DNA of 64,000 nucleotides, from assembly GCF_003577475.1 (NCBI RefSeq), contig NZ_QPEP01000003.1, positions 1-64,000 on the forward strand, read 5' to 3'. The notes beneath the pieces are model-generated. The model was not told the origin of the DNA. It saw only the letters and a list, made by a program, of their open reading frames with translations, and searched no databases. Of the stretch, positions 34,919 through 43,278 are shown piece after piece. Made by a program: the position numbers and the translations under genes. The stretch comes from Salinibius halmophilus (GTDB lineage: Bacteria > Pseudomonadota > Gammaproteobacteria > Pseudomonadales > Natronospirillaceae). Position 1 is the stretch's first letter. Every line of letters starts with the position of its first letter.

Positions 34919-36093
34919 GATGACATTAACTGTTGAAAGTCGGTGCCACTTGGCGACTGGTAAATAGCCAGATCGAAATGATCAAGCGAGGCATAAAGCT
35001 CATCAAAAATATCGGCTTGAATACCTTCATAGATAATCCAATCGGTAATGGCACTAAAACAATAAATCTCTAGTGGAATGCCCTGTGCCGTTTGCTGAAG
35101 CTGGCGCACCATCAGTGTTAAATCACTGCGCACTTTTTCATTCTGCCTTAGTTTTTCGGCAATATAAAAACGCACAGCGCCTAGATTCGTTGGTGCCTTG
35201 CTAGCAGCCAAATAGTCCGCCACACCAGGTAGATTGGCAATGCGTTGTTTTAGTTCATCATCAACAAACCTAACCGAGCGCACATCAATGGTGACCGAGC
35301 GTTTAATGCGCCGAGCGCCGGTTTTTTGCATACCTTGCCAGTTGACGAAGGCATCGGAAATCATTGCGTAGGTAGGGATAGTTGTAATGGTTTTATCCCA
35401 GTTTTGGACTTTTACAGTAGTTAGAGTGATGTCAATCACCTCACCATTGGCTTTGTATTGCGGCATTTCAACCCAGTCGCCTGGGGCAACCATACGGTTC
35501 GCCGACAACTGAATACCAGCGACCAAGCCAAGAATTGGGTCTTTAAATACCAGCAACAAGATGGCCGTCATGGCACCCAAGCCGCTAAGCAGAATAAGCG
35601 GCGACTGGCCAATTAGTATCGAAACAATGAGCAGAAGGGCCATCACGGCTAGCGCCAACTTCACCCCTTGAAACAGTCCTCGCAGCGGAAGCTCCCTTCC
35701 TGCTCGGCTGGTCATAGAGAAATCTAGCACCACGTCCAGCAAAGAGAACAGCGACAGCATTACATAGAGCACGATTAGCGACTCTAAAATAATGCTGCTA
35801 ACTGGCAGCAGCACAAAGCCATCCGGCAACCAAAGCTGTATTTGCCAGCTAAGTATGACTAGCTGCACAACAACCATGCTGCGTGAAAACAATTTGCGAC
35901 CAAACAATGCTCGATGCCAAATACGCTGAGATTTTTGTGCAGCGCTATCTAAAAATCGCAAAACGATTCGATGCAGTACCCAATAACTCACCCAAGCAAT
36001 CAAAACAATTACTAGCAGCACTGCACCCAACGCAGCCCATTCAGCCATTGGTACCTGCCAATCCAGCATTTGTTGCAATACTCTCTGATACAT
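34915..36093 (-). CDS. MscS-family mechanosensitive channel (YbdG/MscM-like)
   Basis: A roughly 392-residue inner-membrane channel with five predicted helices and the MscS core: pore helix ILLSGLGAMTAILLLVFKDPILGLVAGIQ followed by VAPGDWVEMPQYKANGEVIDITLTTVKVQNWDKTITTIPTY in the beta domain. Length and the insert in the C-terminal domain fit E. coli YbdG (415 residues), a small-conductance channel opened by hypo-osmotic shock. AAGGA is placed for the ATG at 36093; an ATG two codons upstream touches it. The stop TAG lies in a degenerate REP head. Confidence 0.9.
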   Translation of the reverse strand: MYQRVLQQMLDWQVPMAEWAALGAVLLVIVLIAWVSYWVLHRIVLRFLDSAAQKSQRIWHRALFGRKLFSRSMVVVQLVILSWQIQLWLPDGFVLLPVSSIILESLIVLYVMLSLFSLLDVVLDFSMTSRAGRELPLRGLFQGVKLALAVMALLLIVSILIGQSPLILLSGLGAMTAILLLVFKDPILGLVAGIQLSANRMVAPGDWVEMPQYKANGEVIDITLTTVKVQNWDKTITTIPTYAMISDAFVNWQGMQKTGARRIKRSVTIDVRSVRFVDDELKQRIANLPGVADYLAASKAPTNLGAVRFYIAEKLRQNEKVRSDLTLMVRQLQQTAQGIPLEIYCFSAITDWIIYEGIQADIFDELYASLDHFDLAIYQSPSGTDFQQLMSS

Positions 36094-36280
36094 AGCCATT
36101 CCTTATCTAGTTACCGCAATAAACCATAGCGAAAGCAATATACGTCCTAGTATGAAGGCTTCGAGTCACAAAAAGAAGTCAGGGCAGCAACGCGTATCAA
36201 GTCGGCACTGGTTATGGCATACAAGCTGCGTCAGCGGTGGGCTCAGAGCAAGGAATTGGTGGAATGGCCGTCATTGGTAA

Positions 36281-36307
36281 ATAAAAAAGCCACCTGTAAA
36301 GGCAGCT
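36281..36307 (-). terminator. Terminator after the YoaH-like gene
   Basis: On the minus strand AGCTGCC pairs with GGTGGCT (two G-U pairs) around TTTACA and is followed by TTTTTT. It lies 56 bases after the small gene's stop. The rest of the gap (36100-36280) has no gene I trust. Confidence 0.6.
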
Positions 36308-36362
36308 CATTTCTCTAACGCTCGCAGACTAAACGTATAAATCACAAAAAACGACGCCGAGG

Positions 36363-36536
36363 CTAGCTGTCCTCTTTGAACCTAGGGTCGTCAAACACAC
36401 GTTGAACCGCTTCGGCTTCAGGAACACCCTCGGCAACAAGTTTTTCAATGGCTGCTACCACTGCTTTTTGGCGCTCCAGTGGCGGCAGGTTTACAGGTAA
36501 GCCATCGTCTGTAGCTTCGGGTACGTTAAAATCCAT
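36363..36536 (-). CDS. Small UPF0181/YoaH-like protein
   Basis: A 57-residue ORF, MDFNVPEATDDGLPVNLPP then LERQKAVVAAIEKLVAEGVPEAEAVQRVF. The block E-x-Q-K-A-V...I-x-x-L-x-x-x-G-x-x-x-x-E-A resembles the short UPF0181 family (E. coli YoaH, 59 residues), whose role is unknown. ATG 36536 is preceded by GGAG. It follows fleQ on the same strand after 38 bases, so it could be co-transcribed with the flagellar master regulator. The assignment rests on the motif pattern and remains tentative; the ORF itself is well supported by its ribosome-binding site and terminator. Confidence 0.62.
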   Translation of the reverse strand: MDFNVPEATDDGLPVNLPPLERQKAVVAAIEKLVAEGVPEAEAVQRVFDDPRFKEDS

Positions 36537-36574
36537 GGTGATACTCCAACAATAGAATTAGCTGAAGTTTACCA

Positions 36575-38014
36575 TTAATTTTGCACGACCTCATCGCGGT
36601 TCAATCCGTACTTACGCATTTTTTCAACCAGCGTTGTACGTCGAATACGGAGCTTTTCTGCCGCTCTCGCTACCACGCCATTGCAATCGTCTAGTGCTTG
36701 GCGTATTAGGCTGCTTTCCATCTGCGCTAAATGATCTTTAAGGTCTAACCCATTTACCGGCAGCAATGCTGGATCTTGCGATTCTACAGGTGCGGCGACT
36801 GGCTGCTCAATTTCAAACTCTGGTAGCGCTTCTTCGTTTTCATCAACGTGGCGATATTTTTTAGGTAGCTCGCCCGAACCAATAACGCCAAATGGGAACA
36901 TAATTGCTAAGCGTTCAACCAGGTTGGCAAGCTCTCGCACGTTGCCCGGCCATGGATGGCGAATCAATGACATTAAGGCGCTGTTATTAAAGCGAATCGA
37001 GCCTCGCTTCTCTTTTTCCATACGAACGGTTAGTTCGTTGAGTAGCACTGGGATATCTTCTTGGCGCTCGCGTAGTGCTGGCATTTCAATTGGAAAGACA
37101 TTTAAGCGGTAGTATAAGTCTTCGCGGAAGCGATCATCAGTGATCATATCTTCTAAGTTGCGGTGCGTTGCAGCAATAATTCGAACATCAGTACGAATAG
37201 TTTTATTGCCCCCTACGCGCTCGTACGTGTGCTCCTGCAAGACCCTAAGCAACTTGACCTGCATAGGCAAAGGCATGTCACCGATTTCATCAAGAAATAA
37301 GGTCCCACCCTCTGCTAGCTCAAAGCGGCCAGCGCGTGCCGAGATAGCGCCGGTAAAAGCACCCTTCTCATGGCCAAATAACTCACTCTCTAGCAGCTCG
37401 CTTGGAATGGCACCACAGTTCACAGGAATAAAAGGCTTGTCGCGACGCGTTGAGTGGTAATGTAAATTGCGTGCAACCACTTCTTTGCCAGTACCAGATT
37501 CGCCGGTAATCAACACGGTTACGTCTTTATCAGCAACCTGAGACATCAACTCTCGCACACCTTGAATCGCACGACTGCTACCAACTAAGCTGCGGAAAAG
37601 CTTCGGAGCGCGGCCAGAGCCTGAGTTCATCAAGTCGATCTGCTCACGATATAACTGAGCTCGATGCAGGTTATCTAACAACCTAGCATGGCTAATTGGC
37701 CACAACAGTTGGTCAATACAGGCACGCCGTACTTGATCATCTACCTGCTCTGGCAACGCCTGATTAAGCAACAAAAATGGAATACCTGGGTCGAGTTCGA
37801 GCAGCTGTTTTATCAAGCGATCTACAGGCCCAGAAACTTGGCCAATCACAACTGCTGCTAACTGGTTAGCAGACTCTACACTATCCTCTAATACCGACTT
37901 CCAGCTGTCAGAAGTGGCAAATAAAGCGTGTTCATCGATGAACTGCATGATAACACCAAAGTCGTTTACTCTTTGGGCAACATCATCGATGACAAAAATA
38001 TGTTCGCGCCTCAT
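36575..38014 (-). CDS. fleQ: Sigma-54-dependent flagellar master regulator FleQ/FlrA
   Basis: A 479-residue bacterial enhancer-binding protein: N-terminal FleQ domain (receiver-like but without a convincing phospho-acceptor), AAA+ core with Walker [10 protein letters not shown], sigma-54 contact loop EKGAFTGA and Walker [13 protein letters not shown], then a Fis-type helix-turn-helix ([25 protein letters not shown]). FleQ/FlrA activates flagellar genes with sigma-54 and in Pseudomonas responds to cyclic di-GMP. Its placement beside fliS matches flagellar clusters. A sigma-70-like promoter precedes it. Confidence 0.95.
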   Translation of the reverse strand: MRREHIFVIDDVAQRVNDFGVIMQFIDEHALFATSDSWKSVLEDSVESANQLAAVVIGQVSGPVDRLIKQLLELDPGIPFLLLNQALPEQVDDQVRRACIDQLLWPISHARLLDNLHRAQLYREQIDLMNSGSGRAPKLFRSLVGSSRAIQGVRELMSQVADKDVTVLITGESGTGKEVVARNLHYHSTRRDKPFIPVNCGAIPSELLESELFGHEKGAFTGAISARAGRFELAEGGTLFLDEIGDMPLPMQVKLLRVLQEHTYERVGGNKTIRTDVRIIAATHRNLEDMITDDRFREDLYYRLNVFPIEMPALRERQEDIPVLLNELTVRMEKEKRGSIRFNNSALMSLIRHPWPGNVRELANLVERLAIMFPFGVIGSGELPKKYRHVDENEEALPEFEIEQPVAAPVESQDPALLPVNGLDLKDHLAQMESSLIRQALDDCNGVVARAAEKLRIRRTTLVEKMRKYGLNRDEVVQN

Positions 38015-38053
38015 TATGTCAAATTCCTAGACTACGTTGTGTGATTGTTACTC

Positions 38054-38082
38054 AGTAAAGTGGTGAATTACCCAATCGTCAA
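38054..38082 (-). promoter_or_regulatory. Candidate sigma-70 promoter of fleQ
   Basis: On the minus strand TTGACG, a 17-base spacer and TTTACT lie about 40 bases before the fleQ start. Five of six and four of six positions match the consensus boxes. Confidence 0.4.
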
Positions 38083-38198
38083 TTATTCGGCGAAAAAATT
38101 AATAATTTCGAATACTCACCGACGGGGTAGTTCCGATAATCACAGAAAAGCGCCAATAATTCATCAATTTTTTGAAATATGTCACACTATCAGTGTTA

Positions 38199-38222
38199 GG
38201 TCGCGCACAATATTGCGCGACC
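38199..38222 (-). other. Strong stem-loop downstream of fliS
   Basis: GGTCGCGCA/TGCGCGACC form a nine-pair stem with a six-base loop 22 bases after the fliS stop. There is no clear T-run, so it is either a weak terminator or an RNA-stabilising hairpin between fliS and fleQ. Confidence 0.5.
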
Positions 38223-38243
38223 CACTTACAAAGGAGGGGAAAC

Positions 38244-38657
38244 CTAGCGGGCAACCTGCTGCATTGGTTGAGTGGCGATGGCTTGTTCGCGAATCGCATC
38301 CCAAGCTTCTTTGATTTGTGAGAGCAGCCCGTGTACTTCGTCAATTCTAGCGACATCGTTTTTGGCGTTCGCCTCGAACAAACGGAATATCATATATTCA
38401 TACAGGTTATCTAGATTGCCAGCTAGATCACCTGCATCAAGGTTCAAACTCTCGCGCAAACCATTAACGATATCGATGGCACTGTTGAGCGCTCTGTTCT
38501 TTTCTTCAAAATTTTTGCGTTCAATGGCACCGCGCGCTACCGCCATTTTGGCAAGCGCACCATTAAACAACAGCTGAATCAAACGGTGAGGATCGGCATC
38601 CATCACACTTGTCTGAGTGCTTACGCGCTGATACTGAGCAATACCTTGATTCGTCAT
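38244..38657 (-). CDS. fliS: Flagellar export chaperone FliS
   Basis: FliS binds the C-terminus of flagellin in the cytosol and prevents early polymerisation. The 137-residue protein starts MTNQGIAQYQRVSTQTSV and has the family core HRLIQLLFNGALAKMAVARGAIE and LNLDAGDLAGNLDNLYEYMIFRL. ATG 38657 follows GGAGGGG; a longer upstream frame has no family similarity. It is separated from fliD by about 18 kb, although the two are usually adjacent, and has its own sigma-28-like promoter. Confidence 0.94.
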   Translation of the reverse strand: MTNQGIAQYQRVSTQTSVMDADPHRLIQLLFNGALAKMAVARGAIERKNFEEKNRALNSAIDIVNGLRESLNLDAGDLAGNLDNLYEYMIFRLFEANAKNDVARIDEVHGLLSQIKEAWDAIREQAIATQPMQQVAR

Positions 38658-38695
38658 GCGACCCCTCCGATAACGATTACTGCATACACCCAAGT

Positions 38696-38722
38696 TAAAC
38701 GGCAGTGATGGCAGAATCTTTA
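38696..38722 (-). promoter_or_regulatory. Sigma-28 (FliA) promoter of fliS
   Basis: On the minus strand TAAAGATT, 11 bases, then GCCGTTTA. The sigma-28 consensus is TAAAGTTT-N11-GCCGATAA, so seven of eight and six of eight bases match with the exact spacing, about 40 bases before the fliS start codon. Confidence 0.58.
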
Positions 38723-38751
38723 GAGGAAATTTCAACCTAGCTGCAAAAAAA

Positions 38752-38768
38752 TTGGCATACATCTCGCT
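38752..38768 (+). promoter_or_regulatory. Possible sigma-54 promoter of the TPR-methyltransferase
   Basis: TTGGCATACATCTCGCT has GG and GC separated by ten bases and resembles TGGCAC-N5-TTGCW, with two mismatches in conserved positions. It lies 76 bases before the methyltransferase start. If real it would place the gene under FleQ-type control. Confidence 0.3.
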
Positions 38769-38843
38769 AGGAGCCTACCAGAGCAAAATTATGCCGCATG
38801 CTGACGGCAATGAATTGCCACAGTATGCATCGGGAGGCAAATA

Positions 38844-40832
38844 ATGACCGCGCAACGAAAAATACAAAGCACGCCACAAGGGCATGAAGCGCTACAAGTC
38901 GTAGAGCTAGCATATAGCCGCACAAGGCAGCCACTGGGTTTTGTTGAGCTGCAAAAAGCACGCGAGCAGGTAATTGAGCACGCCAATGCACTAAGTTCTC
39001 CAGCCTGGCGCGACTACTGGGTGGGGCGCATCGCACTCGATTCAGCCGAGAACCCCATGGCGAAAGCTTTGCTAGAGCGTGCGGCTCAAACGCTTGTGAA
39101 TGCGCCAGAGGTCTACTTTCAACTTGGCCACGCCTATCTTGCCAACAAAGAATTCAAAGCAGCCCTAGACGCCTTCGCTAATGCGGTTAATCTTAATAGC
39201 ACAGCAACGCGCGCCGATTTTGGTATGGGCTTTACCCTAATGCAAATGGGTCGCATGGTCGAAGCCTTTGGCATTATGCGCCGCGTTATTCGCCGTTTTC
39301 CCGATGACGGTGCTGTGCGTGCGACACTATTTAAGCTACTGCGGTTTATTAGACCAGACCATGATGACACAGGCCTAGCTTCGGACGCACTCTGGTGGTT
39401 AAACTTTAACGATGCGCCTTTTGATGATTTGGGCAACTTCATTGGTGCTTTATTATTGCATCGCTATAAGTCGCGCCCACTCGTGAACGTGATGGCAACA
39501 GATAGTTTACTGCTGACTGCATTGGCAAAGACTCACTTTGCCTCGGGCGAGTTGGAACTGTTACTACGCCAAACACGGCGCACGATATTTGTTTCGGCCC
39601 TTGCCGACAATCATATTAGCGAAGAGGGGCTTAAACTTGCTTTGGCGCTGTTCCAGCAAAGCCGCCTCAATGAGGGCGTTTGGTCTTACAGTGACGATGA
39701 AGCCACACTACTCAATAACTTAGAACACCTGATAACCCAGGCTCATCAAGCTGGCATGATGAAGGGCGATGTGTGCCCGCTAATCGTATTGTTTGGCATG
39801 TATAAGCCAGCATTAGCCAGTAAGCTGGTGCCACAATTGGCACAATTAGAAGGTAGCTGGCCTAGCTGGGCGCACCGTGTAATGGAACAAATTACCGATG
39901 AGGCGCAACATCTAATTAGAAGCCAACAATCGATCGCGCCTAACGATGTGCTTGGCGACATCACCTGCCGAGTGCAGCAGCAGTACGAAAAATGGCCTTA
40001 TCCTCGCTGGCAGCACTTAGATTGGTCTGAACAAATTCCATTTGCCGAAGCCATTAAACGAACATTCAAGTTGGCGGAAATTCCAAGCTGCTTATCGCTA
40101 AGCCCAATGCCAGTACTGATTGCGGGCTGCGGAACAGGTAGGCATGCACTGCACGTCGCCAAAGGGTTCAGCGACACCCAAGTCACGGCCATCGATATCT
40201 CTCGTGCAAGCCTTGGTTGGGCGAAAATGAAAGCCGAGCAGTATGAGCTGAATAATGTAGAGTTTAAGCAGCTTGATATCATGCAACTAGAGCAACTGGA
40301 TCAACAGTTTGCACTCGTCGAATGCTCTGGGGTTTTACACCACATGGCAAGTGCTGAAGCAGGGTTAGCGAAGCTGCGCGACAAACTATTGCCGCAGGGT
40401 ATGCTAAAAGTTGCCGTTTATTCACGCGAAGCACGCAAGCAGATTATCGCTTTGCGTGAGCAATTAAGCTTTATTAATTGCTCGGCCGAAGCGATTCGCC
40501 AGCAGCGCGACGATATCCTAAGCGAGCAAACCGAAGAAAAATGGGCCGGCATTGCCGACTCACGCGACTTCTACTCGCTAAGTGGCACCAAGGATTTACT
40601 GTTCAACGAACACGAAGTTCAGTTCACCGTAGCTGAACTAATCGACATGGTAAAGCGCCATGATTTGCAGCCAATTGGTTTGGTACTTGATACCACCATG
40701 CAGCGCAACTGGCTGAATCACTTTGGTACCCTACCCGACCCAACAGACTTCGAACGCTGGGCCGAGCTAGAGCAGGCAATACCAAACACGTTTAACAACA
40801 TGATCCAGCTTTATTGCCAAGCGAGCGACTAG
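38844..40832 (+). CDS. TPR-containing SAM-dependent methyltransferase, possibly flagellar
   Basis: A 662-residue protein. Residues about 1-170 hold tetratricopeptide-like repeats (VYFQLGHAYLANKEFKAALDAFANAV), the middle is helical, and residues about 400-560 form a class I methyltransferase: VLIAGCGTGRHALHVAK is the SAM-binding motif I, VTAIDISRASLGWA the acidic loop and LVECSGVLHHMA motif IV. Such TPR-methyltransferases occur in flagellin- or glycan-modification loci. Its position divergent from fliS and near motY and fleQ suggests a flagellar role, but the substrate is not shown. ATG follows GGGAGG. It converges on motY with a hairpin spanning both stop codons. Confidence 0.82.
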   Translation: MTAQRKIQSTPQGHEALQVVELAYSRTRQPLGFVELQKAREQVIEHANALSSPAWRDYWVGRIALDSAENPMAKALLERAAQTLVNAPEVYFQLGHAYLANKEFKAALDAFANAVNLNSTATRADFGMGFTLMQMGRMVEAFGIMRRVIRRFPDDGAVRATLFKLLRFIRPDHDDTGLASDALWWLNFNDAPFDDLGNFIGALLLHRYKSRPLVNVMATDSLLLTALAKTHFASGELELLLRQTRRTIFVSALADNHISEEGLKLALALFQQSRLNEGVWSYSDDEATLLNNLEHLITQAHQAGMMKGDVCPLIVLFGMYKPALASKLVPQLAQLEGSWPSWAHRVMEQITDEAQHLIRSQQSIAPNDVLGDITCRVQQQYEKWPYPRWQHLDWSEQIPFAEAIKRTFKLAEIPSCLSLSPMPVLIAGCGTGRHALHVAKGFSDTQVTAIDISRASLGWAKMKAEQYELNNVEFKQLDIMQLEQLDQQFALVECSGVLHHMASAEAGLAKLRDKLLPQGMLKVAVYSREARKQIIALREQLSFINCSAEAIRQQRDDILSEQTEEKWAGIADSRDFYSLSGTKDLLFNEHEVQFTVAELIDMVKRHDLQPIGLVLDTTMQRNWLNHFGTLPDPTDFERWAELEQAIPNTFNNMIQLYCQASD

Positions 40833-40840
40833 CGCTCGCT
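40820..40840. terminator. Hairpin spanning both convergent stop codons
   Basis: AGCGAGCG/CGCTCGCT with loop ACTAG contains the methyltransferase stop (40830-40832) and touches the motY stop (40839-40841). It lacks a T-run, so it may act as a bidirectional transcript end or stabiliser rather than a standard terminator. Confidence 0.4.
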
Positions 40841-41723
40841 ACATGCCAGGCTCAAATGGCGCATTGGGTACTCGCTCAAGGCGAATGGTTACCCGACGGT
40901 TTAACGCCTGATCACGACTCACTGGGTATCGTTCACCATGATAGCGAGTCAGGATTAATTCAGCAGGCACCCCTGCGGCAATGAGTGCATTGGTCACCAT
41001 TGACGCCCGATCCTCAGATAAGCGTCGATTATAAAAACGCGTACCACTTTCATCAGCATGCCCATCAACAAACAGCCCCGTAATGGCTGGGTCGGCATTC
41101 ACATAGGTGGCAATGTTATTAATCAACGTCTCAGCCTCGTCACCATACTCAGCTTGGTTAAACTCAAAATACACTGCTGAACGTTCAATTTGGTCAAAGT
41201 TGACCGGCAGCAACATGCCCTGACAGGCATGAAATTGCCCCATGCTGTCGGTAAAACCATTGGGTGCGGTGCGCACATGCACAGTATCGGCTCCATGCAA
41301 AGCCATGCCTGTTACCGCGGGCGCCATGCCCTGCTCTAACTCGGCAAGTAGACGATAAGTGCGCTCGGGTTCTACCCGAACAGGTTCTGGCGGTTGCGCT
41401 AAGCTCACCATGCCTAACGCACTGGTTAGTGCACTAGAGCGATAACTTGGCGCTTCAATGGTTAACGAGCCATTAGTCTGAGCAAACAACATTCTTGACG
41501 ACTCAAGTAAAAACACCGGCTCCTCACCGGCTCGGTGCTCAAACACAGCCAAACCAAAATTGGGAATGGGTTGGTATAACCGACAGCCAAAAATATTACC
41601 GTCATTTAACCATTGCGATTGTTCTATCGACGGCTCATAACTGGCCGCCAAAACCGAGGCACTGGGTAGCAGTGCCAAGGCAATTAAATTCGCTTTTAGC
41701 GAGGGCAGGAAAGACTTGATCAT
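40839..41723 (-). CDS. motY: Flagellar motor protein MotY
   Basis: MotY is a periplasmic T-ring component that holds the stator around polar flagellar motors. The 294-residue protein has a signal peptide (cleaved near SVLAA), an N-terminal domain opening YEPSIEQSQWLNDGNIFGCRLYQPIPNFGLAVFEHRAG typical of MotY, and a C-terminal OmpA-like peptidoglycan-binding domain (GLFVDGHADESGTRFYNRRLSEDRA, NRRVTIRLERV). It is divergent from rnt, matching the motY-rnt neighbourhood known in Pseudomonas. It could be called OmpA-family protein, but the N-terminal domain supports MotY. Confidence 0.9.
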   Translation of the reverse strand: MIKSFLPSLKANLIALALLPSASVLAASYEPSIEQSQWLNDGNIFGCRLYQPIPNFGLAVFEHRAGEEPVFLLESSRMLFAQTNGSLTIEAPSYRSSALTSALGMVSLAQPPEPVRVEPERTYRLLAELEQGMAPAVTGMALHGADTVHVRTAPNGFTDSMGQFHACQGMLLPVNFDQIERSAVYFEFNQAEYGDEAETLINNIATYVNADPAITGLFVDGHADESGTRFYNRRLSEDRASMVTNALIAAGVPAELILTRYHGERYPVSRDQALNRRVTIRLERVPNAPFEPGM

Positions 41724-41755
41724 GTTAGACTAGCGCCTCACGTTTGTTAGTTAGG

Positions 41756-42445
41756 ATGTCAGTTGTGCCCGATCAGGCAAAACCAAAAACCAAAATGGCT
41801 CGCCGTTTTCGCGGATACCTACCTGTTATAGTCGACGTTGAGACCGCAGGCTTTAATGCTAAAACCGATGCTTTGTTAGAAATTGCTGCCGTCACCGTCA
41901 CGTTTAACGAACAAGGCCTACTGGTTCCACACCAAAGTATTGATCGTGCTGTCATACCATTTGAAGGCGCCAACCTAGAGCAATCGGCGCTTGAATTTAC
42001 TGGCATTGACCCGCACGACCCAGAGCGCGAGGCACATGATGAACGCAACGCAATGGGCGAAGTATTAAAGCTAATTCGCCAAGCAGTCAAAGCCGAAGGC
42101 TGTACGCGCGCCGTCTTAGTAGGCCACAATGCGCACTTCGACCACGCCTTCGTCACGGCCGCCACAGAGCGCTGCAGCATTAAACGCAACCCATTTCATC
42201 CGTTTTCAAACTTCGACACCGCCACATTGTCCGGATTAGCCTATGGGCAAACCGTGCTGGCAAAAACTTGTGCCGCAGCCGGGATTGAGTTCAGCAACTC
42301 AGAGGCACATAGCGCTTTATACGATGCTCAAAAAACCGCCGAACTGTTTTGCAACATTGTAAATAAATGGAAAGACCTAGGTGGCTGGCAAGACGAGCCA
42401 GAAGAGCCCGAACCTGAAATATACAACCCATTCGGTGATTCGTAG
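41756..42445 (+). CDS. rnt: Ribonuclease T
   Basis: RNase T is a DEDD-family 3'-5' exonuclease that trims tRNA and other small RNA 3' ends. The core [31 protein letters not shown] carries the first D-x-E; the aspartate in [12 protein letters not shown] and the late [14 protein letters not shown] complete the active site. The N-terminal start is uncertain: ATG 41756 or GTG 41765, the latter with better spacing from TTAGGA. The TAG stop (42443-42445) is the TAG of a GTAG REP head. The C-terminus ends in an acidic tail ([16 protein letters not shown]) just before it. Confidence 0.95.
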   Translation: MSVVPDQAKPKTKMARRFRGYLPVIVDVETAGFNAKTDALLEIAAVTVTFNEQGLLVPHQSIDRAVIPFEGANLEQSALEFTGIDPHDPEREAHDERNAMGEVLKLIRQAVKAEGCTRAVLVGHNAHFDHAFVTAATERCSIKRNPFHPFSNFDTATLSGLAYGQTVLAKTCAAAGIEFSNSEAHSALYDAQKTAELFCNIVNKWKDLGGWQDEPEEPEPEIYNPFGDS

Positions 42446-42572
42446 GTTGTACGCCTAGGCAAATAGACTCCCGCTCAGGCGGGAGTCTATTTGCCAGATT
42501 CAAACCTATTAAGCTGGATCCCCGATAAAATCACTCGGGGATGACGAGCCCGATAAAATCACTCGGGTTGAC
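42442..42572. repeat. REP head plus class-2 hairpins between rnt and hda
   Basis: A truncated REP starts GTAGGTTGTACG at 42442, and its TAG is the rnt stop. It is followed by an inverted repeat at 42464-42489 (GACTCCCGC/GCGGGAGTC), a unique-looking linker also found at 50.1-50.4 kb, a second hairpin at 42514-42545 (ATCCCCGA/TCGGGGAT) and a partial third copy to 42572. Convergent genes end on each side. The hda stop TAG also lies in a GTAG at the right edge. Confidence 0.8.
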
Positions 42573-42576
42573 CGGC

Positions 42577-43278
42577 CTACCACCCCATAAAGGTTTTGAT
42601 AAATGGCACGGTTAATTTGCGTTGCTGTGCCAAAGAAGCCTCATCGAGCATATCCAATACTGTCATTAGCTCACCAATTTCACGGCCACTACGTAACACA
42701 ATAAAATGCGCTGCTTCTGGAGCTAGCTCAAGGCCGCGAGCTTTAGCGCCTTCTATCAACGCCTCTTCTTTGCCTTTGTCATCAAGCTCTTCAATTTGCA
42801 GCGCTAACCCCCATGCGAGACGGCTGCGAAGGTCTGGTAGGTTTACCGCTTCTTTAAACGGGTGATGATGGGAACCAATAATGAGCTTTCGGCCACTGTC
42901 ACGTAAACGATTGAACAAGTGGAACAGTGCCACTTCCCATTCGTCATTGCCTAAAGCGGCATCTAGATCATCGAGTGCGACTAACTCAACATCGTCGAGT
43001 TCGCCAAGCAGCGAGGTAGGATAATCAATGGCTTCGGCAAGCGACAAGTATGCACTGACTACGCCGCTATCGTGCGCTGCATCGACCACGCCGGTTAATA
43101 AGTGGCTCACGCCACAGCCTTTTTTACCCCAAAGGTACAGGTACTGCTCACCGCCACCACGAGCAAACTCGCGGAGCAAATCTAGTACACCTTTATGCTG
43201 GTCGGCATAAAAGTTATCTAATGATGGTGGCTCATTTAACCCAATGGCGAGTGCCAACTGCTTGGGTTGTGAAATCAT
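42577..43278 (-). CDS. hda: DnaA regulatory inactivator Hda
   Basis: Hda binds the DNA clamp and stimulates ATP hydrolysis by DnaA after initiation. The 233-residue protein has the N-terminal clamp-binding motif QLALAI (residues 7-12) and an AAA+ fold with WGKKGCGVSHLL as P-loop, VALDDLDAAL as Walker B and DLRSRLAWGLALQI. Its ATG overlaps the permease stop by four bases. Confidence 0.94.
   Translation of the reverse strand: MISQPKQLALAIGLNEPPSLDNFYADQHKGVLDLLREFARGGGEQYLYLWGKKGCGVSHLLTGVVDAAHDSGVVSAYLSLAEAIDYPTSLLGELDDVELVALDDLDAALGNDEWEVALFHLFNRLRDSGRKLIIGSHHHPFKEAVNLPDLRSRLAWGLALQIEELDDKGKEEALIEGAKARGLELAPEAAHFIVLRSGREIGELMTVLDMLDEASLAQQRKLTVPFIKTFMGW

Noticed and set aside
36150-36284. 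Short plus-strand frames, one with SNAYQVGTGYGIQAASAVGS and ending GMAVIGK before TAA
   Set aside because: No start codon or ribosome-binding site in that frame; the alternative ATG frame is Trp/Arg-rich and looks random. It may be a gene relic, but I cannot show it.
40839-40842. motY TAG stop in GTAG as another REP-derived stop
   Set aside because: A hairpin follows but the sequence after GTAG does not share the GGTTG/GGTTT REP body, so it may be chance, as is the GTAG at the YdcZ-like stop.
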